From Xanthobacteraceae bacterium (GTDB lineage: Bacteria; Pseudomonadota; Alphaproteobacteria; Rhizobiales; Xanthobacteraceae): a DNA stretch of 6,283 nucleotides. The position numbers and the translations under genes are program-made. Where the stretch lies: positions 1 to 6,283 of the forward strand of contig JASHYD010000028.1 in the NCBI GenBank assembly GCA_030043175.1. Direction: 5' to 3'. This document shows positions 1 to 5,691 of the stretch, piece after piece. Every line of letters begins with the position of its first letter. Positions within the stretch are counted from its first letter, which is position 1. Below the pieces are notes generated by a model. It worked only from the letters and a program-made list of their open reading frames with translations, searched no databases and was not told the origin of the DNA.

Positions 1-2
1 TC

Positions 3-155
3 GCGATCGTCGGCGGGCTCATTGTGAGCCAGTTTCTCACGCTTTACACGACGCCAGTGGTCTATCTCTATCTCGATCGGCTGCATGGCTGGCTGCGCGG
101 CGCCCGCGCCACGACGCCGTCACGTGCACAGGCGCTGCTGATGAAGGCGGGCTGA
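3..155 (+). CDS. RND efflux pump inner-membrane transporter, C-terminal end only
   Basis: This is the last 50 codons of an open frame entering from the left edge and ending in TGA. The visible peptide contains [20 protein letters not shown] followed by LDRL, the very well conserved last transmembrane helix of heavy RND transporters of the AcrB/MdtB/MdtC (HAE-1) group, and then a basic cytoplasmic tail. Such proteins are about 1,030-1,050 residues long and work as trimers in the inner membrane, using the proton gradient to expel drugs or other small molecules through a periplasmic adaptor and an outer-membrane channel. The motif resembles the MdtB/MdtC/MuxB branch more than classic AcrB, but substrate and exact subfamily cannot be judged from the tail. 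It is the last gene of its transcription unit here, because the next gene converges on it. Confidence 0.9.
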   Translation, partial: AIVGGLIVSQFLTLYTTPVVYLYLDRLHGWLRGARATTPSRAQALLMKAG

Positions 156-164
156 AAAACCCGC
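147..164 (+). terminator. Weak stem-loop across the RND stop codon
   Basis: GCGGG (147-151) and CCCGC (160-164) can pair around an A-rich loop that contains the TGA stop, and a short GTTT follows. The stem is only 5 bp and there is no real T-tract, so this is at best a weak terminator between the convergent RND and cytochrome genes. Confidence 0.2.
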
Positions 165-234
165 GTTTGGCATGCGCGAGCTGATCGGGCCGTGTCCCAT
201 CTCGGTTGTTGCCGATCGCGTCCGCCCGGAGCCT

Positions 235-272
235 GCCGGTGGGCCAGCCGAAGGCGGGCCGGTGGGCCAGCC
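235..272. repeat. Pair of 15-bp direct repeats between convergent genes
   Basis: The 15-mer gccggtgggccagcc occurs exactly at 235-249 and again at 258-272, a period of 23 bp. It lies in the 171-base space between the RND stop and the cytochrome stop, where I see no gene. The repeat is GC-rich and may simply be a local duplication. Confidence 0.6.
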
Positions 273-326
273 CGATGGCAAGCTCCGCCGGACCCGTGGC
301 CAACAATTTCTCGATGTCGCCGATTC

Positions 327-1319
327 CTAGGGCGACAAGGAACCGAGATATGAGGAAATCGCGATGATGTCGTCTTCCGACAGATTGGCGACGACAGGCT
401 TCATCAAGGCGGCGGCTTTCCCCGCGCTTGAGCCATATTGCATGTCGAAGAGCTGGCGCGCCACGTACAGCGGCTGCAGTCCGGCGAGCCGCGGGACCTC
501 GCCAAGTCCTTTCAGCTGCTCGCCGTGACAGACCGCGCAGGGCATCGTCTTGCCGGATTCTCCGCCTTTAACCAGCGCCTCGCCCCTGGCGACGCTGCCG
601 GGCGGCACGTAGGCGACGAACCCGGAATGCGGGTCCCGGATTTCGGTACGGAACGGATCTGCCGGGATTTCAAGGATACGGCGCCCGATCGGCTCGGTCC
701 CTCCGTCGGGATGGAGCTGACGATGACGGCCCGCGGTAGCGATGAACGTCTTCGGCGGCGTCGCGGTCTCGATTACCCTGACCCATGCGGCTGGCTTCAG
801 CGCGGAAAAGTATTCGGCGGCCTGGCGGATGTCCTCGTCCGAGGTGGCCTTCGCGATCGGCCCCATGCGTGCGTCGTCCTCGCGCGCGCCGGCTTTGTAG
901 TAGGTCATCTGCCGGATCAGATACTCGGTGGGCATGCCGGCGATGTCGGCGGATTCGGGGTGACCCTGGCCCGACATCAGGTGGCAGGAACCGCACGCAA
1001 ATCTGACCCCCGGTCCGCCTGTTACTGCCCGCGGCGCGGCGGGATGTTCATCGGGAAACCAGTCCGGCGGGTTCGCGTTCCCGGCAACCTTGGCCCACTC
1101 GTACTCCTTCGCGCTGCCGGGAGCTCTCACAATGCCTTCGGGCCGCACCGCGGTGGGTTGGGCCTTGTCCGGAATGTTGAATGCCCAGTCGGGGAGTCCT
1201 GCGGGGACTTTGAGCGCTTGCTGCGCACGCAGCGGCTGCATCATGAGAAGCGGAGCGAGGGCGCCGACGAGGACGGCGATATGGACGGACGTGTTGGTTC
1301 GCGAGATTCGGCGGATCAC
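327..1319 (-). CDS. Exported diheme cytochrome c (c4/c553-like)
   Basis: The product is a 330-residue periplasmic electron carrier with two class I cytochrome c domains. Residues 1-32 form a Sec signal peptide: basic start VIRRISR, hydrophobic core, then a likely cut after LRA before QQALK. Domain 1 has CGSCH (109-113) and a probable axial methionine in ARMGPIAKA (Met152). Domain 2 has CAVCH (261-265) and a probable axial methionine in ALMKPVVAN (Met306). Both domains end with the SDEDI/SEDDI helix and a YFSAL/YLGSL motif typical of cytochrome c4 and c553 proteins. The inter-domain linker is long, and there are about 75 residues before the first heme site. The GTG start at 1319 is chosen because AAAGGGGAGAAG lies just upstream (1339-1328 region) and the signal peptide begins there. 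The frame is open to 1406, but the extra residues lack signal-peptide character. The redox partner is unknown, as no oxidase or dehydrogenase gene is adjacent. Confidence 0.9.
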   Translation of the reverse strand: MIRRISRTNTSVHIAVLVGALAPLLMMQPLRAQQALKVPAGLPDWAFNIPDKAQPTAVRPEGIVRAPGSAKEYEWAKVAGNANPPDWFPDEHPAAPRAVTGGPGVRFACGSCHLMSGQGHPESADIAGMPTEYLIRQMTYYKAGAREDDARMGPIAKATSDEDIRQAAEYFSALKPAAWVRVIETATPPKTFIATAGRHRQLHPDGGTEPIGRRILEIPADPFRTEIRDPHSGFVAYVPPGSVARGEALVKGGESGKTMPCAVCHGEQLKGLGEVPRLAGLQPLYVARQLFDMQYGSSAGKAAALMKPVVANLSEDDIIAISSYLGSLSP

Positions 1320-1370
1320 GGCGGTCTTCTCCCCTTTGCGGACCAAAGGTCGGCTGTCATAATGCCTGTC

Positions 1371-1398
1371 AGGATAGCGACCTCTCCGCGAGCCGCAA
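1371..1398 (-). promoter_or_regulatory. Candidate sigma-70-type promoter of the cytochrome gene
   Basis: Reading the - strand, TTGCGG (1398-1393) and TATCCT (1376-1371) are separated by 16 bases. They lie about 50 bases upstream of the GTG start at 1319. TTGCGG is a common weak form of the -35 element in alphaproteobacteria. This is inferred from sequence only. Confidence 0.4.
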
Positions 1399-1428
1399 GA
1401 CCTCAATCCCTGTGAGCCGCAAGAGCTC
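1390..1428. repeat. Near-perfect 15-bp direct repeats over the cytochrome promoter
   Basis: GAGCCGCAAGACCTC (1390-1404) and GAGCCGCAAGAGCTC (1414-1428) differ at one base and are 24 bp apart, a little over two helical turns. The copy nearer the gene contains the candidate -35 element. The placement would suit a dimeric regulator binding at and just upstream of the promoter, but the regulator is unknown. Confidence 0.5.
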
Positions 1429-1820
1429 GCAAAAATATCCTGTCTGCGGCAGAAGGCCTGTTACGAAGCGGGGAGGCCGTGTACATCGACGTGGTGTCGG
1501 CGGGCGAAAAGACGCCATTGAGCGCAAATCCGCGACAATACCTGCCAACAGGTCGTCGCCGTTTGATATCCAACGTGAGCGCATTTCGTCGCCGGCTCGT
1601 GCACCGCGATACCAATCACCTGCGCTGAGCGCGCCGCAATTCGCTAGCGAAGGACCGCCGAACACCAAGCGCGTGCCAGCTAGAGATCTATGCAAAACTT
1701 GCGACCTGATGAGCTCTCTCACCTCTACCCCTCGCCAAGGAGTAGTGCCAGCAATTCGTGCCATCGTGCGAGACAGGCGATGTGAGGTGGCTCGGCGGCA
1801 GGCGATTAGCGAGCAGCGCC
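1429..1820. other. Gene-poor stretch between cupin and cytochrome
   Basis: No gene is supported here. A 151-codon - strand frame (1824-1369) starts on an ATGA overlap with the cupin stop, and a + strand frame crosses 1412-1924. Both translate to arginine/serine-rich sequence without recognisable motifs or a fitting Shine-Dalgarno site. The stretch is visibly less GC-biased by codon position than the neighbouring genes. It may be decayed sequence plus the upstream region of the cytochrome gene. Confidence 0.4.
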
Positions 1821-2144
1821 TCATCGATAGTGAATCGCGAGCCAGACGGTCGGCGCCGACGGATCGGTCCAGGCAACGCGATGACGGACATGGGCGTCGA
1901 TCTGAACATAACTGCCCGGCTTAAGCACGAGTGGCTCGGCCTCGCCTTCGAAGATCAATCCGGCTGACCCAGCAAGAAGCAGCACCCACTCGGAGCGCTC
2001 CTGATCGTACCATCCGTCAAGCGCGCTCGCCTGACCGGTCGAGACAATACGCTCGATCCTGACATTCGGAGCTGACAGCAATTCCACAATCTGCTCGTGG
2101 GGAAGTTCACGCGCGACATTCGCAAACAGGTTGCCGGTAATCAT
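1821..2144 (-). CDS. Small single-domain cupin protein
   Basis: The 107-residue product has the look of a compact cupin beta-barrel. EWVLLLAGSAGLIFEG (52-67) fits the first cupin motif, and PGSYVQIDAHVRHRVAWT (76-93) fits the second, with histidines 85 and 88 as likely metal-facing residues. It ends in TVWLAIHYR. The WYDQERSEWV lead-in is typical of a family of short uncharacterised bacterial cupins. The enzyme activity, if any, cannot be assigned. The ATG at 2144 fits the usual short N-terminus (NLFANVARELP) and lies 7 bases after the stop of the membrane gene upstream. An in-frame ATG at 2162 would add MADERS and overlap that gene by 11 bases. Neither has a strong Shine-Dalgarno site, so translation coupled to the upstream gene is likely. 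Confidence 0.8.
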   Translation of the reverse strand: MITGNLFANVARELPHEQIVELLSAPNVRIERIVSTGQASALDGWYDQERSEWVLLLAGSAGLIFEGEAEPLVLKPGSYVQIDAHVRHRVAWTDPSAPTVWLAIHYR

Positions 2145-2151
2145 TGAGCGC

Positions 2152-2496
2152 TCATCGGCCATCCGGCGCGATCTGCCGCTGTCGGTGCGGCGCAGATGCC
2201 TTGGACATGCGCCAGGCATCGCGGAAGAACGTGAACCAGTACCAGATGAGCAGGACGGGGACGGCAAAATCGTATACGGCGTCGATACCGGGGATCGGCT
2301 CTATCGGGATCGCGAGGGCGCCGGCCGCGGCCGTGGCGCTAACCCGGTAAGTCAGCGCCGCGAAGAGGCGTTTGAGCGGGTTGCCGTCGGGCATCTTCGA
2401 AACAACCACGACGAGGGCGACAAGCAATGCCGTCATCACCGCAACGAAGATGAGAAGATTGCGGATGATTTCGGCAATCGTCGAGAACAATTCCAC
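2152..2496 (-). CDS. Small integral membrane protein with IPIEPIPGID motif
   Basis: The product is 114 residues. It has a strong membrane helix at 14-32 (LLIFVAVMTALLVALVVVV), a second hydrophobic stretch around 52-65, and a third helix at 77-91 (FAVPVLLIWYWFTFF). A basic tail ends in APDGR. The loop AIPIEPIPGIDAVYD (62-76) is striking: proline- and acid-rich, just before the last helix, and vaguely like the P(I/L)DLIPD motif of DUF1232/YkvA-type proteins. I do not claim membership. The GTG start at 2496 is supported by AAGAGG 8 bases upstream. The same frame stays open to 2928, but that extension runs antisense-shifted through htpX and has no membrane or domain character. It is probably co-transcribed with the cupin downstream. 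Function is unknown. Confidence 0.75.
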   Translation of the reverse strand: MELFSTIAEIIRNLLIFVAVMTALLVALVVVVSKMPDGNPLKRLFAALTYRVSATAAAGALAIPIEPIPGIDAVYDFAVPVLLIWYWFTFFRDAWRMSKASAPHRQRQIAPDGR

Positions 2497-2658
2497 GGGC
2501 GTGGCCTCTTGGAGAGGCGACCCTTGTGATCGCCGGGTTTTGCGCAGCGCATCGGCCGGCAAGGGAGCCCCCGGATCACCACAACAACTCACGCTACCCC
2601 ATTGCTCCACATTGGCAAAGCCACCGGCAATCGCGGCATTTAGCCCGTAGCCGTGCCG

Positions 2659-2681
2659 GGGGAGCGGCTTGCGCCGCCCCC
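2659..2681 (-). terminator. Stem-loop just after htpX
   Basis: On the - strand, CCCC-paired GGGG and GCGGC/GCCGC form a 9-bp stem with one bulged A around a GCAA tetraloop of the stable GNRA class. It starts 5 bases after the htpX stop. There is no U-tract, so it may protect the 3' end or attenuate rather than fully terminate. Confidence 0.4.
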
Positions 2682-2686
2682 TGAGT

Positions 2687-3589
2687 TCAGCCCCACGGCC
2701 GCCGGCGCCCGTGCACCCAGGCCGAGCGAAGCACGCCCATCTGCGCGGCGAGGTGCTCCAAAGCGGCAATGCGATTTTCGGTCGATGGGTGAGTAGAGAA
2801 CAGATTGTCCATGCGCTCTCCGGACAGGGGATTAATAATGAACAGGTGCGCAGTTGCGGGATTCTGTTCGGCCGGGAGATTCTGGATCTCATGTGCGGCC
2901 GCATCGATCTTGGCCAGCGCGGAAGCAAGCGATTGAGGATCCCGGCTAATGCGTGCGCCCATATCGTCGGCGGCGTACTCGCGGGTGCGGCTGATCGCCA
3001 TCTGCACCAGCATGGCGGCGAGGGGCGCCAGGACGACCATTACTAACGTCCCGATCAGGCCGATACCGCTATTGGCGTTACCATCGCGTTGACCGCCGCC
3101 GAAAAACATGCCGAACTGCGCCAGCATGGAGATGGCGCCCGCGATGGTCGCGGTGACGGTCATCAAAAGCGTGTCGCGATTCTTGACGTGGGCGAGTTCA
3201 TGGGAAATGACTCCCGCCACCTCTTCGCGGGAGAGCATGTTCAAAAGTCCGGTCGTCGCCGCGACGGCGGCGTGAGCAGGATTACGTCCGGTCGCGAAGG
3301 CGTTCGGCTGCGGGTTATCCATAATATAGACGCGCGGCATCGGCAGGCCTGCGCGACTGGCGAGCTCGGCCACCACATGAACGAACTCGGGCGCCGTGCG
3401 CTCGTCGACCTCCTGGGCGCCGTGCATCGATAGCACGAGCCGGTCTGCATTCCAGTAAGTGAAGAGGTTCATCGCGGCAGCGATGAACAACGCGATTACG
3501 GCGCCGCTCCATCCACCGAGCAGATAGCCAACCCCCATAAACAAGGCGGTGAGCCCAGCCAGCAGAATTGCCGTACGCAAGTAGCTCAT
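2687..3589 (-). CDS. htpX: Membrane-bound zinc metalloprotease HtpX
   Basis: HtpX (peptidase family M48) degrades damaged or misassembled inner-membrane proteins, acting beside FtsH. This 300-residue copy is of normal length. [20 protein letters not shown] starts the first of two N-terminal helices (about 5-24 and 28-46). The zinc site is HELAH (130-134), preceded by EEVAGVIS, and the third ligand is probably Glu204 in RTREYAADD. Two further hydrophobic segments lie at about 142-163 and 176-199. [13 protein letters not shown] is the conserved C-terminal signature. All catalytic residues are present. The ATG at 3589 is chosen because the family starts with MSYxRTA and GGGTGA lies a few bases upstream. 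The frame continues to a GTG at 3673, but those 28 residues belong to a transposase relic (see 3611-3981). No clear heat-shock promoter is visible, and the native upstream region seems replaced by the relic. Confidence 0.95.
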   Translation of the reverse strand: MSYLRTAILLAGLTALFMGVGYLLGGWSGAVIALFIAAAMNLFTYWNADRLVLSMHGAQEVDERTAPEFVHVVAELASRAGLPMPRVYIMDNPQPNAFATGRNPAHAAVAATTGLLNMLSREEVAGVISHELAHVKNRDTLLMTVTATIAGAISMLAQFGMFFGGGQRDGNANSGIGLIGTLVMVVLAPLAAMLVQMAISRTREYAADDMGARISRDPQSLASALAKIDAAAHEIQNLPAEQNPATAHLFIINPLSGERMDNLFSTHPSTENRIAALEHLAAQMGVLRSAWVHGRRRPWG

Positions 3590-3610
3590 CACAATCACCC
3601 ACGCTGAATC

Positions 3611-3981
3611 CAGGACTTCCTTCTCGCCAGCCGGATTGAGGGCAAGCGCCACGTAGACGGCCTTGTGCTTCACCTGACCCGCGTCGCAATCTTGACCCGC
3701 GGGGCATCAAAAACACCACCGGTAGACCGGATCGGAGCAGCCGGTTCTCCGGGTTCCCGCACCTCGTCGTTCGCGCAACCTCGTCGAGCAAGTGGGCCGT
3801 TACCCGGCTGACGAGGTTGGGAGGGGACCTCGGTCGCGCAGAGTTTGACTAGATGGCCTTGCAAAATCGTTCATCGAGCCCTGTGGCGGCTGTTGCCCTT
3901 ACGCGACCGGCCGGATTGCCTCTTCATAGCCAGCGCCTCAGCGCCTTCGTGAGCTGCCTTAAAAAGCGCGTCATTCGTCAT
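3611..3981 (-). pseudogene. Decayed IS256-family transposase relic
   Basis: Pieces of one IS256 (Mutator-type) transposase appear in order but in shifting frames. They are TNDALFK and GRSRKGNSR (3981-3871), MQGHLVKLCATEV (3864-3826), LVSRVTAHLLDEV (about 3818-3777), DEVRE (about 3768), ENRLLRSGLPVVF (3749-3711), FDAPRVKI (3711-3688) and [16 protein letters not shown] with NPAGEKEVL (3685-3611). The family pattern is roughly QGHLxELYGTEVSPxLISxVTDAV, EVREWQNRPLD, YPVVFFDALRVKIRD, then KAVYVALG and GxKEVLG. The DALRVK aspartate is the first catalytic residue of the DDE triad. Several single-base losses are implied, for example between VVF and FDA and after KI. About 100 residues are missing between GRSRKGNSR and QGHL, and everything after KEVL is gone. 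The first 36 codons (3981-3871) still read as an open frame with AGGA upstream of ATG, so they might be miscalled as a small gene. Confidence 0.8.
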
Positions 3982-4386
3982 GTAAGTTCCTGACGTTATT
4001 GCTCGGGATGCCCGACCCAATGACGGCCTCATAGGCTCGCTTCGCATCACTGACCATTTGGCATGGCAACGCCTGGCTCAAAAAGTCGTTCTCACAATTG
4101 CAGAAGAACCGGTAATCATCCGGAAGCCTAGCGATTTCAAGAACAAGCGTTTTGCAACGCAGTCCCAGATTTTCGTGAACAACCGCTGCAAGAGAGAGAT
4201 CATGATCAACATCGACGGTTTGTCGAAAATGCTGATCACGGGCGGCGTCGATAGCCCAAAATGGCCGCGGTTTATTGACATCGCGGAGCAGACAGCCGAG
4301 CGGGTCAAATGTGAGACTGGATCAGTGGATGCGCTTCAAGAAAGCCGTTGCCGTGGCGAAAGCGGATTGGCTGGCGCGATAGGCTG
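3982..4386. other. Unassigned stretch with a possible broken + strand gene
   Basis: No gene is firmly supported. A + strand frame from 4058 (TTG) reads through SDFKNKRFATQSQIF, MINIDGLSKMLITGGVDSPK and WPRFIDIAEQTAERVK with fair coding character up to about 4310, then degenerates into R/C-rich sequence. One base over, a frame with clear coding bias takes up at about 4310 (RLDQWMRFKKAVAVAKADW, then LAR and TAG at 4379-4381). Together they look like one small gene with a frameshift, but I do not recognise the product. A 76-codon antisense frame (4308-4078) is less likely. Positions 3982-4057 hold the upstream edge of the transposase relic. Confidence 0.25.
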
Positions 4387-4411
4387 CCGCCATCGCCCGC
4401 GCCGATGGCGG
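4387..4411. terminator. Perfect 9-bp stem-loop between convergent frames
   Basis: CCGCCATCG (4387-4395) pairs perfectly with CGATGGCGG (4403-4411) around a 7-base loop. It sits between a possible + strand relic ending near 4381 and the - strand gene ending at 4442. There is no T-tract on either side, so a bidirectional terminator is only a suggestion. Confidence 0.4.
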
Positions 4412-4441
4412 GCTCGGTGCCACCCGGTTAGTAAATCAGCC

Positions 4442-4753
4442 TTAGCTGTCCGGCGACTCCTCCCCCGTGATGCCATGTAAGAGTCGGTGCTCTCTGGCTG
4501 TAGCCTGCTTCAGAGCCTGCTCGAGATATCTCATGTACTCGGCCGCCCGAGCGCGTCGGTGCAGGGGGTAGCCCTTATCACGAAGCTTCTCCTTGCCAAT
4601 GTTTAACATCGCTCCAAGGACCGCCGGAGACTGCTCGTCAATCATATCCAGAGATGCTTTAACGCCACCAGATATGAGAACCGCAACGCGTGTGTCCCTC
4701 TCGGTTAGAGCCGATTTGATGCGCTGTTCTGTCTGAATTTTGTCTCGTGCCAT
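4442..4753 (-). CDS. Hypothetical protein, 103 residues
   Basis: I do not recognise this family. The product is soluble and mixed-charge. It begins MARDKIQTEQRIKSALTERD, has a moderately hydrophobic middle (TRVAVLISGGVKASLDMIDE), then a helical basic stretch (LHRRARAAEYMRYLEQALKQ) and an acidic end (GEESPDS). No signal peptide, membrane helix or metal-binding motif is seen. The ATG at 4753 is the only reasonable start, since an in-frame TGA lies three codons upstream. No clear Shine-Dalgarno site precedes it, which lowers confidence. It lies 84 bases after the 48-residue gene on the same strand and could share its transcript. The helical C-terminal half could mediate oligomerisation (inference). 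Confidence 0.55.
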   Translation of the reverse strand: MARDKIQTEQRIKSALTERDTRVAVLISGGVKASLDMIDEQSPAVLGAMLNIGKEKLRDKGYPLHRRARAAEYMRYLEQALKQATAREHRLLHGITGEESPDS

Positions 4754-4819
4754 GAGGCATCAATGCGGGACTCGGCGAGATGGTTTCCGGCCCGCCTTAA
4801 GAGGCTAGGTAGGCGATGA

Positions 4820-4836
4820 CCTGCCGCAAGGGCAGG
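4820..4836 (-). terminator. Short hairpin directly after the 48-residue gene
   Basis: CCTGCC (4820-4825) and GGCAGG (4831-4836) form a 6-bp stem with a 5-base loop, starting one base after the TGA of the small gene at 4838-4984. No U-tract follows, so it is a weak terminator or attenuator between this gene and the 103-residue gene downstream. Confidence 0.35.
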
Positions 4837-4837
4837 G

Positions 4838-4984
4838 TCATGCGAAGGGTCTCACTCCCTGAGCCTTCATCTCTTCATAGCGTTGCTTGAATTGCTCCTT
4901 GGCTTCGTCCAGCGAATAGGCCAGCCGTTGTTCGGAGGTGGAGCCGTTCGCCGGCTCATAGGCGGATCGAGCTTCACCCTTCAT
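4838..4984 (-). CDS. Small acidic helical protein, 48 residues
   Basis: A short complete gene reads MKGEARSAYEPANGSTSEQR, then LAYSLDEAKEQFKQRYEEMK and AQGVRPFA, ending in TGA. A good Shine-Dalgarno site (GGAAG, 4996-4992) lies 7 bases before the ATG. The central region (about 17-42) is rich in E, K, Q, A and R and should form one amphipathic helix. The N-terminus is likely disordered. There are no cysteines, signal peptide or membrane segment, so the product should be cytoplasmic. I do not recognise a named family. It is divergent from the secreted Gly/Tyr-rich peptide gene with only 89 bases between the starts, so a shared control region is likely. The ribosome site and sound codon usage make it more than a chance frame. 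Confidence 0.6.
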   Translation of the reverse strand: MKGEARSAYEPANGSTSEQRLAYSLDEAKEQFKQRYEEMKAQGVRPFA

Positions 4985-5009
4985 TTACCAACTTCCGATC
5001 GCCGGCTTG

Positions 5010-5038
5010 TTGGATTGCTGTGCACGGACAACTATGCC
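5010..5038 (+). promoter_or_regulatory. Candidate promoter of the Gly/Tyr-rich peptide gene
   Basis: TTGGAT (5010-5015) and TATGCC (5033-5038) are 17 bases apart and lie about 36 bases before the ATG at 5074. Spacing is ideal but both boxes match the consensus only in part. The same 89-base divergent space must also hold the promoter of the - strand gene starting at 4984. Confidence 0.35.
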
Positions 5039-5073
5039 CGTGATGGGGCTTCCGAGGATGCTGGAGAGGCATC

Positions 5074-5334
5074 ATGTTGATCGCGGTTTTCGCAGTGTTG
5101 ACGGTGGGGGCTATCGCAGGCTCCGTTGAGGCTGATCGGGGTGATGGCTGCTATCGGACGTCGTGTTATCAGAGATATGATCGCGACTACCATGGTGGCT
5201 ACAACGCCTACAGCGGGTGCAATGGTAATCCCGGCTGCGGCGGTTACGGTGGTTACGGTGCATGTGGCAATGGTGGATGCCGCGGTTATGATGGCTACGG
5301 CGGCTACGGCGGCTACGGCTCGTCCGGCCAGTGA
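5074..5334 (+). CDS. Secreted Gly/Tyr-rich peptide with six cysteines
   Basis: The product is 86 residues. Residues 1-20 (MLIAVFAVLTVGAIAGSVEA) form a clear Sec signal peptide with an SVEA cut site before DRGDG. The predicted mature part of 66 residues holds 23 Gly, 12 Tyr and 6 Cys (26, 31, 49, 55, 64, 69). The end is made of GYG/GGY repeats (GYDGYGGYGGYGSSGQ). The region 5' of the repeats is charged (RYDRDYHGGY). The even number of cysteines suggests disulfides in the periplasm or outside the cell. Similar Gly/Tyr-rich short exported proteins occur in many bacteria and are mostly uncharacterised. Roles in the envelope matrix, metal binding or antimicrobial action are all possible. The ATG is supported by GGAGAGG (5063-5069). 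A - strand frame over the same bases (5421-5032) is Ala/Thr/Ile-rich and is taken as an antisense shadow of the repeat. Confidence 0.7.
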   Translation: MLIAVFAVLTVGAIAGSVEADRGDGCYRTSCYQRYDRDYHGGYNAYSGCNGNPGCGGYGGYGACGNGGCRGYDGYGGYGGYGSSGQ

Positions 5335-5424
5335 CGGACCAGTGCGTTGTTGATCTAGGCCTCCGGGACGCCGCCGATTGGCCAGCGGTGGCTTGCTGCG
5401 TGACCTAGCCAAAAGGCTCATGCG

Positions 5425-5470
5425 GCCCCGGCCCTTGCTCCACAGTATCCCTCCCCAAAGGGGCCGGGGC
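5425..5470. terminator. Long GC-rich inverted repeat after the Gly/Tyr-rich gene
   Basis: GCCCCGGCCC (5425-5434) pairs perfectly with GGGCCGGGGC (5461-5470), leaving a 26-base loop that ends in a small CCCC-AAA-GGGG alternative hairpin. The stem is very stable. It lies 90 bases after the peptide stop. No T-tract follows, so a terminator role is likely but not typical, and a regulatory RNA structure is possible. Confidence 0.45.
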
Positions 5471-5517
5471 TTCAGCCGCGATTGATCGTACTTTCCTCCC
5501 AGCCGATACTGGCCGCC

Positions 5518-5691
5518 ATGAGGATTAACCGTCTTCCGGCCGGGTTCGTCGTTCAGCCCCTCTCCGGTTCAAATGAGGGTGCGATGGAACGTCCGAGCGA
5601 AGCCGTGTGGCTGGGCAAGGTTGTGGCGTCCGACGAGGCCGCTGCTTGGCTTGGCGATCGCGGTCGGGGCGTGCGCTGGATCAGTCTTTAA
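5518..5691 (+). CDS. Doubtful small protein, 57 residues
   Basis: An open frame from an ATG at 5518 reads MRINRLPAGFVVQPLSGSNE, then contains EAVWLGKVVASDEAAAWLGD and ends in GVRWISL. The pattern WxGKVxAxDEAAA recalls short uncharacterised rhizobial proteins, but the match is from memory and partial. There is no Shine-Dalgarno site before the ATG, and the frame overlaps the convergent gene at 5681 by 11 bases. It may be a remnant. If it is not real, then 5335-5680 holds only the inverted repeat at 5425-5470. Confidence 0.25.
   Translation: MRINRLPAGFVVQPLSGSNEGAMERPSEAVWLGKVVASDEAAAWLGDRGRGVRWISL

Noticed and set aside
37..306. An 89-codon - strand frame across the RND tail and the convergent intergenic space
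   Set aside because: It is opposite the well-conserved RND C-terminus, and its middle derives from the 15-bp direct repeats.
438..1415. A 325-codon + strand frame opposite the cytochrome gene
   Set aside because: It is an antisense shadow of a clear diheme cytochrome with signal peptide and two CxxCH sites, as expected in high-GC DNA.
1369..1824. A 151-codon - strand frame starting on an ATGA overlap with the cupin stop
   Set aside because: The overlap looks operon-like, but the translation is rich in Arg, Ser and Cys with no motif, no helix pattern and weak codon bias. Two other frames are also open over parts of it.
3871..3981. A 36-codon small gene with an AGGA ribosome site
   Set aside because: TNDALFK and GRSRKGNSR match the pattern of the N-terminal region of IS256 transposases, and the rest of that transposase follows. 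It is better explained as part of the relic, though expression cannot be excluded.
5032..5421. A 129-codon - strand frame opposite the Gly/Tyr-rich gene, with hydrophobic Ala/Thr/Ile-rich stretches
   Set aside because: Its apparent hydrophobicity comes from the reverse complement of Gly and Tyr codon repeats. The + strand frame has a signal peptide and a good ribosome site.
5564..5583. A GGTTCAAAT motif like a tRNA T-arm
   Set aside because: The flanking bases do not form the 5-bp T stem, and no acceptor or anticodon arm can be found around it.
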